A stretch of 37,040 nucleotides of DNA, taken from contig JAUWHR010000051.1 in the NCBI GenBank assembly GCA_030605795.1, positions 1 to 37,040 of the forward strand, given 5' to 3'. The notes beneath the pieces are model-generated. The model was not told the origin of the DNA. It did no database searches and saw nothing but the letters and a program-made list of their open reading frames with translations. Both the position numbers and the translations under genes were made by a program. Below, piece after piece: positions 22,864-30,180 of this stretch (position 1 is the first letter of the stretch; each line of letters starts with the position of its first letter). The DNA comes from Anaerolineae bacterium. Lineage in GTDB: Bacteria; Chloroflexota; Anaerolineae; Anaerolineales; E44-bin32.

Positions 22864-23646
22864 AGGTCTTGGCTGGCGGGCCTCGAAGCAGGCTAAATTG
22901 CTATAACCAACCGATTTAATCGCATCTATCGCCTGCTCAAGGCCGAAACCGACGTGTTCGGGTAGGTGAGCGTCAGAGCCTAAGGTCACCCAACGACCAC
23001 CCTCTTCGCGAAACCATCTCAGGACAACTTCTGCCGGCGCAGCCTGGCTTACCGGGCGACGGAGAGTAACGGTATTGATCTCCAAGGCAAGCCCTCTCTC
23101 GGCGCATATTCTCAAAATAGTCCTTATTTCATCTTCGAATGAGTGGGGATCGTATGAGCCATATGTATCAAATCCATATCGTTTGATGATGTCTATATGT
23201 GCCAGGATGTCAAAGTCGGCTTCGGCTACCATTTTAGCCATTTCTCGAAAATAATCTTTGTAACCACGTTCTTCCGGTTGTTTGAAATAGAGAGGATCAA
23301 AAATATTCATCGAGCCGACCCAATGAAGTGAACCCAGGCTGTAGTCCCATGGATAATTGTCGAGCAACACATGTACCGCATCTTGAAAGCGGTGTGGCTC
23401 TCCTAGTTCGATGCCAGCCCGGATGGTGAGCAGGTCCTGGAAGTTATCCCGACAATGCTGCAACGCTTCCCACCATGCGTCCGCTTGGAAAAAGTCGTAA
23501 CTTTGGTCCTCGGGCATCAAGTCGAAGTGATCGCTGAATCCGATTTCTGGGATGCCACGTTCAAGCGCAGCCTGACACATCTCAGTCATGGTCGCTTGGC
23601 TGTCGCAGGAGAAAAGGGTGTGAATGTGGTAATCGTGTGGAATCAT
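22843..23646 (-). CDS. PHP-domain phosphatase, histidinol-phosphatase-like
   Basis: The 267-residue protein is a PHP-domain metallohydrolase. It has the N-terminal HDYHIHTLFSCDS (metal ligands H7 and H9), GFSDHFD, AGIELGE, ILAHIDIIKRYG and the C-terminal GSDAHLPEHVG. These match the HisJ-type histidinol-phosphatase family, which completes histidine synthesis, although no other his genes are nearby. Some members act on other phosphate esters. The start codon precedes the first metal-binding motif directly, and only a weak AGAG lies upstream. It is divergent from the PBP-like gene. Confidence 0.86.
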   Translation of the reverse strand: MIPHDYHIHTLFSCDSQATMTEMCQAALERGIPEIGFSDHFDLMPEDQSYDFFQADAWWEALQHCRDNFQDLLTIRAGIELGEPHRFQDAVHVLLDNYPWDYSLGSLHWVGSMNIFDPLYFKQPEERGYKDYFREMAKMVAEADFDILAHIDIIKRYGFDTYGSYDPHSFEDEIRTILRICAERGLALEINTVTLRRPVSQAAPAEVVLRWFREEGGRWVTLGSDAHLPEHVGFGLEQAIDAIKSVGYSNLACFEARQPRPLPFSQY

Positions 23647-23729
23647 GTGTATCTCTGGTGTGCTATATCAGCGCTCGTCGGAGTCGGCATAGGACTTGCA
23701 CTCATTATAGCCCGATCGATGTAAGCGAG

Positions 23730-23735
23730 TAGAAT
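23730..23735 (+). promoter_or_regulatory. -10 element of the PBP-like gene, probable leaderless start
   Basis: TAGAAT ends exactly six bases before the ATG at 23742, as before holB and the kinase. No ribosome site is present. A clear -35 was not found. Confidence 0.4.
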
Positions 23736-23741
23736 CAATAT

Positions 23742-26684
23742 ATGCCTGTTCCTACGGATATCATCCGATCACGTCGCCGTCGAGCTCGGGGAGTTGGCGC
23801 GCCCGGGGTCGAAGGAGCCATTATCAGCTTGATCGCGTTGGTGATCCTACTGGTTGGTGCAGTGGGGATGGCAGTTGCTCTGGCGTATGCCGATCTTACT
23901 GGTGGACTGCCGCCGGTTCAGGAGATCGAATATGCTTTCGGGCTAGTGGGGAGTGAATCCTTTCAGCCGGTGCGTATATACGACCGCAGCGGTGAAGTTC
24001 TACTCTTAGAGGTCATTCATCCCGCCGCTTCCGATCGGCGGTGGCTGCGCATAGATCCACTCGCTGCAGATGTACTTCCACACCATGTGATCCAGGGTAC
24101 AATCGCCGCCCTGGACGCGACTTTCTGGACCAACCCTGGATACGACGCTGGCGCATTGCTCCAGGACTTGATGGCAGCTTTGTTACGTCAACCAATCGAC
24201 ACCCTGGAGCGAACGATCGGTCAACGTCTAGTGGAGACCCACATTCTTCCTTTGGGGGATAGCGATCTCTCGCCTCTGGCGCGTAACCTGCGTAGCGCCT
24301 TGATGTCAGCTGAGCTGACGCGGCAATATCCCCAGCAACAAATCCTGGAGTGGTACTTGAATAGCGCTTACTATGGCAACTTTGCATATGGCATCGACGC
24401 GGCTGCGCTGGTCTACTTTGGCAAACACGCCACTGACCTGACGTTAGCCGAGGGCGCCATATTGGTTGGTGTTCCACTGCAACCGGCGTCGAACCCGATT
24501 GATGACCCGAAGCAAGCTCGGGAGAGGCAAGCCCAAGTACTAGAAGCGATGGTGAGCGAGGGAATGATCCGCCAGGCGGAGGCAGACTATGCATTGGATC
24601 AATCGCTTGCGGTCCAGCCGGCAGGGGGAGAGATGACGTCTCACGCTTCGGAGTTTGGCATCTTCGCATGGGCTCGTTTAAGTGAGATATTGCAGCCGGC
24701 TGCCCTCCACCGGAGTGGGTTGCGAGTAGTCACAAGCCTGGACAACGATCTTCAGTTACAAGCCACGTGCGCGGTGCGAACCCACATGCGGCGTATGGGG
24801 GGTGGTGAAGTGGGGGCTGTCGAGCCGGCGGCTGACGGATCCGCCTGTATTGCTGCCGGACTTCTGCCTCCGCTACGGCCCAGCGATATCGGTGTGGACC
24901 ACAACCTGTCTGAAGTTGCGGTTGTGATTCTCGATCCGGTCTCAGGGCAGATCCTTAGTCTGGTGGGACCGGCTGATGTCTCACGACCGGCGGGATCAGG
25001 TTTCATGCCTTTCATTTACCTCACAGCCTTTGCCCGGGGGTACTCTCCAGGGACGATGGTGCTCGATATACCATATTATGAAGCGTATCTTGACGATGAA
25101 TCCTGGGTTGTTCCACCGAACGACGATGGACACTACCATGGACCGGTCCGCATGAGAACGGGTTTGGCTAATTCATACAACGCCGCGGCTGCCTGGAGCT
25201 TGAATCTAGTGGGTGTGGAGAACGTTCTACGCACGGTGCGCTCGATGGGGGTGTCTACACTGAATGAAGTGGAGGTCGATTACGGCGCAATGCTGGCCTC
25301 GGGGGGAGCGGAAGTTACCCTTCTCGACATGGCTTTCGCCAATGGGGTGATCGCCAACCAGGGGCGGATGAATGGCGTGGCCGTTCGCATTGAGCAGGGT
25401 TCGTCAGGCTTCCGTTCACTTGACCCTGTAGCTATATTGCATGTGGAGGATGCTGACGGTAAGGTTGTGTATGTCTTTGCCCAGGAAGAGCGAGCGGTGC
25501 TCAGTAGCAAACTTGCCTTCTTGATGGCTGATGTCTTGAGTGATGAGGCAGCGCGCTGGCCGGCTTTTGGCCAGTCTAATCCGTTAGAAATTGGTCGACC
25601 GGCCGCTGCCAAGACCGGCACTACTGCCGACATGGCTGACAACTGGACACTCGGCTTCACGCCGTCGCGGGTTGTCGGCGTGTGGGTTGGTAATCTGGAT
25701 GGAAGCGCGATTCAGGGAGTTCATGCCTTGAACGGTGCGGCGCCGATATGGCATGCCATAATACGCTACACTACCCGAGATCATCCCCGAGAAGGTTGGG
25801 AGATCCCGCTTGGAATCAGCACGATTGAAGTGTGCGACCCTTCCGGGTTGCTGCCGACCCTGTATTGCCCCAATGTGGTACGTGAGGTATTCATCCACGG
25901 GACCGAGCCCACCCATTATGACAACCTCTATCAACCGTTTCTAATCAATAGGGAGACGGATAAGTTGGCCACCCTGAGCACGCCGTTGGATCTTGTCGAG
26001 GAGAGGGTGTACCTGATCCCCCCGTCTGAAGCTGTCGAGTGGGCACGCCAAGCAGGTATCGAACAACCGCCGCAGGAGTACGATACGCTCTACGAGCAAA
26101 CTGCGTTTGATCCACAGGTCAATATCAGTTCACCTATAACTTTCGACATCCTGCGTGGTGAGGTGGTTGTTCGCGGAGACGCCAGATCAGAGTCGTTCCG
26201 ATATTATCGGCTGCAATATGGACAGGGGTTAAACCCCGTCCGTTGGGTCCAGATTGGTGAGGATGAGACCACGTCAGTCACAAAGGGGATTCTTGGTAGA
26301 TGGGATACCGAAGGGCTAAGCGGCCTGTATACGTTACAGTTGGTGGTGGTGAAAACGGATGGACGAATTGCTACGGCCGCGACCCACATGACGGTTGATA
26401 ACCAGCCGCCGAGGATCCAGCTTCTCTCACCTGAGCCTGGGGCGGAATTCACTTGGCCGGATGATCGGGAAGTGGTCATCGAGGTGGAGGTCTCGGATGA
26501 GATATCGTTGGCGAAAGTGATTTTCTACCTCGACAATCGGCCCATCGACACTGTCACATCTCCTCCTTACTCTACCCGCTGGAGCGTAGGTCAGGCAGGT
26601 GAGCATGAGGTCTATGTTCGAGCCTACGACATCGCCGGGAATATGGCGGAGAGTGAGCGGGTGGAGATAAATATCCTGCGCTAG
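23742..26684 (+). CDS. Class A PBP-like protein with degenerate active sites
   Basis: The 980-residue protein has a membrane anchor (about 26-50), a GT51 transglycosylase-like domain (about 75-285), a transpeptidase-like domain (about 385-690) and C-terminal Ig-like domains (about 790-980). The GT51 fold is clear from QQQILEWYLNSAYYGN and LAEGAILVGVP. However, the catalytic Glu of the ED-xx-F motif is L124 (ALDATFW), and the QQ motif reads ERTIGQRL. In the transpeptidase domain the SxxK motif is S419-G-F-M422, so the lysine is lost. SYN (478-480) and KTGT (624-627) remain. It may be a structural or regulatory wall protein. It is monocistronic. Confidence 0.85.
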   Translation: MPVPTDIIRSRRRRARGVGAPGVEGAIISLIALVILLVGAVGMAVALAYADLTGGLPPVQEIEYAFGLVGSESFQPVRIYDRSGEVLLLEVIHPAASDRRWLRIDPLAADVLPHHVIQGTIAALDATFWTNPGYDAGALLQDLMAALLRQPIDTLERTIGQRLVETHILPLGDSDLSPLARNLRSALMSAELTRQYPQQQILEWYLNSAYYGNFAYGIDAAALVYFGKHATDLTLAEGAILVGVPLQPASNPIDDPKQARERQAQVLEAMVSEGMIRQAEADYALDQSLAVQPAGGEMTSHASEFGIFAWARLSEILQPAALHRSGLRVVTSLDNDLQLQATCAVRTHMRRMGGGEVGAVEPAADGSACIAAGLLPPLRPSDIGVDHNLSEVAVVILDPVSGQILSLVGPADVSRPAGSGFMPFIYLTAFARGYSPGTMVLDIPYYEAYLDDESWVVPPNDDGHYHGPVRMRTGLANSYNAAAAWSLNLVGVENVLRTVRSMGVSTLNEVEVDYGAMLASGGAEVTLLDMAFANGVIANQGRMNGVAVRIEQGSSGFRSLDPVAILHVEDADGKVVYVFAQEERAVLSSKLAFLMADVLSDEAARWPAFGQSNPLEIGRPAAAKTGTTADMADNWTLGFTPSRVVGVWVGNLDGSAIQGVHALNGAAPIWHAIIRYTTRDHPREGWEIPLGISTIEVCDPSGLLPTLYCPNVVREVFIHGTEPTHYDNLYQPFLINRETDKLATLSTPLDLVEERVYLIPPSEAVEWARQAGIEQPPQEYDTLYEQTAFDPQVNISSPITFDILRGEVVVRGDARSESFRYYRLQYGQGLNPVRWVQIGEDETTSVTKGILGRWDTEGLSGLYTLQLVVVKTDGRIATAATHMTVDNQPPRIQLLSPEPGAEFTWPDDREVVIEVEVSDEISLAKVIFYLDNRPIDTVTSPPYSTRWSVGQAGEHEVYVRAYDIAGNMAESERVEINILR

Positions 26685-26883
26685 GCTTGACGAGCATAAT
26701 TGTGCGATTCTTGCTAGGCCGAATCCCGGCACATCCCGCACCTCAACATATCCGTGCATGTGAGACGCCAACATTCTCATAATTCCATTCGGTGTGTTAT
26801 TAGTTGTTTGAGGACATAATATTTTCATTGAAACGGATACTAGGGAGAAATATAGCGTGGGGAAAAGACCAGAGTTGTCCCAA

Positions 26884-26912
26884 TTGACAAAGCGCTGTTC
26901 ATATCAGATAAT
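26884..26912 (+). promoter_or_regulatory. abiE promoter
   Basis: Perfect TTGACA (26884-26889) and GATAAT (26907-26912) are 17 bases apart. The -10 lies within the left arm of a perfect inverted repeat. Transcription would start near 26919. Confidence 0.78.
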
Positions 26913-26939
26913 GTGAATTAAATGCCTATTATCTGATAT
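26901..26939. promoter_or_regulatory. abiE operator: perfect 12-bp inverted repeat
   Basis: ATATCAGATAAT (26901-26912) and ATTATCTGATAT (26928-26939) are exact complements, 15 bases apart. The left arm covers the -10. AbiEi antitoxins of known systems bind inverted repeats in their own promoter and repress it, which suits this layout. Binding here is inference. Confidence 0.7.
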
Positions 26940-26953
26940 TAATAGTACCAGTG

Positions 26954-27610
26954 ATGAAACGAGACTTGCTGAAGACCTTCGAACACATCCCGTATTTTAC
27001 AATTGTTGGTTTCAAACAAGTGATCAACGCGGACGAATCCGAGAACCAGCGCGTTCGAGAGATGTTATCGCGCTGGATGAAAAAGGGTCATATTATTCAG
27101 CTCAAAAGAGGTGTATACATGACCCGTCGGTTTTATGAAATCCATCGAAATGACGCCTCATTTGCTCCCGCAGTAAGTGCAATACTCTTGCCTCAATCTT
27201 ACGTCTCCCTGGAATATATACTCCAGCGTTCGGGTGTGCTTACAGAAGTAACTTATCCCATCACCGCTATCACCATAAAGAACAAAAAAAAGGCGGAAAA
27301 TATTATCGGTACTTTTATGTATCGTCATATTCGGCGGCTACTGTACGAAGGCTTTAGACAGCTTGACTACTATGGTGTGGCTTATGGTGAGGCATCGGTT
27401 GTTAAGGCGTTATTTGATTTTTTATATCTGCGCCCTCTCCCGCGCAGCGTTCGTACGCATCGCTACCATATTGCCGAAGAACTAAGATTGAACGTTGATG
27501 ATTTCTCTAATGAGGAAGTAGAAGAGTTTACATATTATGTGGAGAAATGCAATACAGCTAAGATGGATTTTATTTTCGAGAACCTTCGGAGGACAGTGTG
27601 GCGACTCTGA
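26954..27610 (+). CDS. abiEi: AbiEi-family antitoxin of a type IV toxin-antitoxin system
   Basis: The 218-residue protein has an N-terminal winged-helix region (FEHIPYFTIVGFKQVI, MLSRWMKKGHIIQLKRGVYM) and the C-terminal portion typical of AbiEi-like antitoxins (PQSYVSLEYILQRSGV, IRRLLYEGFRQLDYYGVAYG). In type IV systems the antitoxin does not bind the toxin; it counters its activity and represses the operon. The ATG at 26954 is chosen over GTG at 26951; neither has a good ribosome site. It overlaps the toxin gene by 13 bases. The nearby 12-bp inverted repeat is its likely operator. Confidence 0.82.
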   Translation: MKRDLLKTFEHIPYFTIVGFKQVINADESENQRVREMLSRWMKKGHIIQLKRGVYMTRRFYEIHRNDASFAPAVSAILLPQSYVSLEYILQRSGVLTEVTYPITAITIKNKKKAENIIGTFMYRHIRRLLYEGFRQLDYYGVAYGEASVVKALFDFLYLRPLPRSVRTHRYHIAEELRLNVDDFSNEEVEEFTYYVEKCNTAKMDFIFENLRRTVWRL

Positions 27611-28443
27611 TCCAGACCTTTCAGCACACGCTAGCGGGGAAGGACCCCCTGCTTGCCAATGAAACCAAACGAATTATCCTGAAAGAAGCCTTACAAGCCC
27701 TGGGGCTTGATTATATCTATAATCACCGTCACTATCGTCAGTTGAATTTTTATGGAGGAACCTGTTTGCATGTCATCTATGGGTTGAACCGGTTATCTGA
27801 AGATATCGATCTGGACAATAGCCAGGGGACCGATCTTGGCCTCTTGTCCGATGATCTATTGAATTATATCCACAAGAGTCTGGCTTATCGGGAAGCCACC
27901 ATTCAGCAGCAAGAAGGTGAACATGGGATCTTGAGGATTACCCTCAAGTTCCCGGTTCTCTATGAATTAGGGTTATCCCCGCATCAGGATGAGATGTTAC
28001 ACTTGAAAGTAGAGATCAGCCATCATTTACAGGTTGCTGAAATTAAACATACACCGGTGTTTTCCTTTGGACGGAGCTTTGTGCCTTCGCATTTTTCATT
28101 AGAGACGATGATGGCCGGGAAGATGCTGGCGTGCCTGGAGCGCAGTTTTCAAAAAGGGAAAACAGGCATACAAATAAAGGGTCGAGACTTTTACGACTTG
28201 CTGTGGTTCATGCAGCAACGCGTGCGACCGATAGAGGAGAAGCTGGAAAAGGATGGCGCTCAACCCTATAGCGTGAAGGCAGCGATGCAGGCTTTGCAGG
28301 AAAAGGTTGATGTGATCAAACCGAGAGATCTGGCGATAGATTTGCTCCCGTTATTTGAGCAACGCACGTTCATTGAAGCCTGGATTTCTGCTTTTCATGA
28401 AAATTTTCAGGAATACATGCAGTATTACCTGACGCTGTCTTGA
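27598..28443 (+). CDS. abiEii: AbiEii-family nucleotidyltransferase toxin
   Basis: AbiEii toxins are DNA polymerase beta-like nucleotidyltransferases; characterised relatives modify tRNA acceptor ends and halt growth, some giving phage resistance. The 281-residue protein has the family's GG (53-54, FYGGTCLHVIYGL) and the metal-binding acidic pair in SEDIDLD (67-73). A later conserved stretch is GRDFYDLLWFM. The active site looks intact. The GTG start has GGAGG five bases before it and overlaps the antitoxin gene, so the pair is translationally coupled. The pair is probably acquired; flanking genes are unrelated. Confidence 0.88.
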   Translation: MATLIQTFQHTLAGKDPLLANETKRIILKEALQALGLDYIYNHRHYRQLNFYGGTCLHVIYGLNRLSEDIDLDNSQGTDLGLLSDDLLNYIHKSLAYREATIQQQEGEHGILRITLKFPVLYELGLSPHQDEMLHLKVEISHHLQVAEIKHTPVFSFGRSFVPSHFSLETMMAGKMLACLERSFQKGKTGIQIKGRDFYDLLWFMQQRVRPIEEKLEKDGAQPYSVKAAMQALQEKVDVIKPRDLAIDLLPLFEQRTFIEAWISAFHENFQEYMQYYLTLS

Positions 28444-28698
28444 TGGGTGCAACATGCATGACGCCATGGGTTGTTGTTAGATGTTATCGTTCGAAGATGG
28501 GATATTCATCCGTCGTTCAGGGTTACCGGTATAATTGATGGAAAGTAATCAAACACCAAACAACGCCAGACCCCTTTGAATCGAAGATCACCAGGCCAGG
28601 CTAAACAGGGTGTTTTTCTTCTTTAGGAGAATCATCTTCGGATTTGGAACTTAGATCCGCTGGTCAGAGTTCCTCCTCTATATTTGGGGAGACCCACA
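28444..28698. other. Intergenic region after the AbiE toxin gene
   Basis: No coding frame is supported. A T-rich stretch (GTTTTTCTTC) near 28610 could be part of a terminator, but no convincing stem precedes it. Nothing else is seen up to the promoter of the broken antitoxin gene. Confidence 0.4.
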
Positions 28699-28739
28699 TT
28701 GGCGTGTCGTACGAGTAGCGTTATACGCATTACGTAATG
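28699..28739 (+). promoter_or_regulatory. Promoter and palindromic operator of the AbrB-type antitoxin
   Basis: TTGGCG (28699-28704) and TATACG (28722-28727) are 17 bases apart. Immediately downstream a perfect 12-bp palindrome CATTACGTAATG (28728-28739) covers the start of transcription. AbrB/MazE-type antitoxins commonly repress through such palindromes. The control region looks intact although the gene is broken. Confidence 0.5.
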
Positions 28740-28770
28740 AGGATGTAAGTACATCATTTGGAGGTTTTCC

Positions 28771-29043
28771 ATGGCACGCAAAGTCTTCCGCGCCGGGAAC
28801 AGCCTGGTTGTCTAGTTGCCGAAAGAGGCGATTGGGTTATTGACAGTAGGGGAGGGATCCGAGGTACTGGTTGAAATTGATCGGCAGCGACGGCAGATTG
28901 TGATCTCTACTGCAGAGCCAGAGCTTAATGGGGTCGATGAGCTAGCCTTCCACGTCCCAGGGGGCACTCTCCGCACCCGCTCCCGCCAGGGCGGCGCGTA
29001 TTGGCCCAGCCAGTTCCTGAACGTGTTCCGCCACAGAAGCTAA
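28771..29043 (+). pseudogene. AbrB/MazE-type antitoxin gene with an in-frame stop
   Basis: GGAGG precedes the ATG, and the frame reads ARKVFRAGNSLVV, then TAG (28813-28815), then LPKEAIGLLTVGEGSEVLVE. Intact family members read VVSLPKE or similar, so one base change (TCG to TAG) explains the stop. The body of the swapped-hairpin DNA-binding domain is present on both sides of it. After VDELAFHV the frame no longer looks like the family and overlaps the end of the convergent DUF1786-like gene. No toxin gene follows. It is probably a relic, unless the stop is read through. Confidence 0.72.
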
Positions 29044-30084
29044 TAAACCGAAGCAACCGGTGAGCATCATATCGCCGTAAGGAACAGCGAAATGAGGTCG
29101 CAATCGAGAGCCGCGCATCATAGATCTCCGGGGACCGGTGACGACCGTGCCGAAGTCGTCTTCCGTCAGGGGTAGGGGTTCCGGATGGAGGATCAGGGCG
29201 CCGTGGCCGTGGTCGTCGAAAACCTCTTGGTGGGTCAGGCTACCGTCAGCTAGAGCTTGGAGCAGGGCTTCCAGATGGGGCAGGTCGATCAAGCCAGTGT
29301 GATGCTCGAAGACGCCCTCGATGCCGGCTGGTCCGAGGCGGAAGGCTAAGGTGTGGAAGTTACCGATATTGGTGATTAGGACCCGTGATCGGGCAGCTAC
29401 ACGGGGGTCGAGTGTGGCGCCAAGCACGGCAGCGGGGGCGGTGTCCATGACTACCAATGGGCAATCCAGACCGGCTGCGCTCTTCACCACTGCCTGCATG
29501 CGGGTCATGATCGAGGGTACGTCACTTGACCGATAGGCGAACGCGGAGAGCCGGTTCTCGGACTGGATCCGTGCCATCAGGTAATCGAACCGGAACTGGC
29601 GGTCGGAGATGTCTGGGGGCGCGGCCCCATGATCGAAGACAGCCACTGCTACGGCTTGAGGGTTAAGATTAACCTCAAAAGCAATAAACGCCCGGGCTAT
29701 AGCATCGAAGTCGAAGTCGAGTAATTTAATATGTCTGACGTGGTCTAGTTTGACGGCTTCGTCTTCACTGACCACTTCAACACCCATCTCTCTGCGCACC
29801 CACGCCAGGTCGTCGTTGAAAGTGCACGCCGCTTCGGGTGTGGCGAACACTTTGTAACCGGCTCGCAAGTGGGCTTCGGCAGCCCAGTGGCATGGTCCAC
29901 CGCCCATCGTCACGCCGATTAGCAATAACGCCTCACCGCGCCGGGTAGCGTTCTGTATCTGCCTCCGGATGAGCATTGTCGGTGAGGGTGCCACAATCTT
30001 ATAGCCGTTTTCAAGGCTGAGACCGGAGCGGAAGAGGTAGATGTCCTGGGTCCCGGTGCCGATGTCAACTGTTAAGACCTGCAT
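28942..30084 (-). CDS. DUF1786-like protein with an ASKHA-type ATPase start
   Basis: The 380-residue protein starts MQVLTVDIGTGTQDIYLF, a phosphate-1 loop as in actin/Hsp70/sugar-kinase folds, and continues with MGGGPCHWAAEAH and FDHGAAPPDISDRQFRFDYL. I associate it with DUF1786, an uncharacterised family. A second nucleotide-binding-like segment is VLITNIGNFHTLAFRL. The start at 30084 is preferred to an ATG at 30105 because GGGG lies eight bases upstream. It has no obvious operon partner. Its 3' end overlaps the broken antitoxin frame. Confidence 0.75.
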   Translation of the reverse strand: MQVLTVDIGTGTQDIYLFRSGLSLENGYKIVAPSPTMLIRRQIQNATRRGEALLLIGVTMGGGPCHWAAEAHLRAGYKVFATPEAACTFNDDLAWVRREMGVEVVSEDEAVKLDHVRHIKLLDFDFDAIARAFIAFEVNLNPQAVAVAVFDHGAAPPDISDRQFRFDYLMARIQSENRLSAFAYRSSDVPSIMTRMQAVVKSAAGLDCPLVVMDTAPAAVLGATLDPRVAARSRVLITNIGNFHTLAFRLGPAGIEGVFEHHTGLIDLPHLEALLQALADGSLTHQEVFDDHGHGALILHPEPLPLTEDDFGTVVTGPRRSMMRGSRLRPHFAVPYGDMMLTGCFGLLASVAEHVQELAGPIRAALAGAGAESAPWDVEG

Positions 30085-30180
30085 TAGATATATTCCCCAA
30101 TTCATAAACGTTACTTAGTTGAGTTGCATCCTGCTGCGGGGTCGGTATTCAGCCAGTATATGATACTAGGTGTAATCGTT

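Noticed and set aside
24013-24669. 218-codon reverse frame inside the PBP-like gene
   Set aside because: Composition is Pro/Arg/Ser-rich antisense sequence; the forward gene is well supported.
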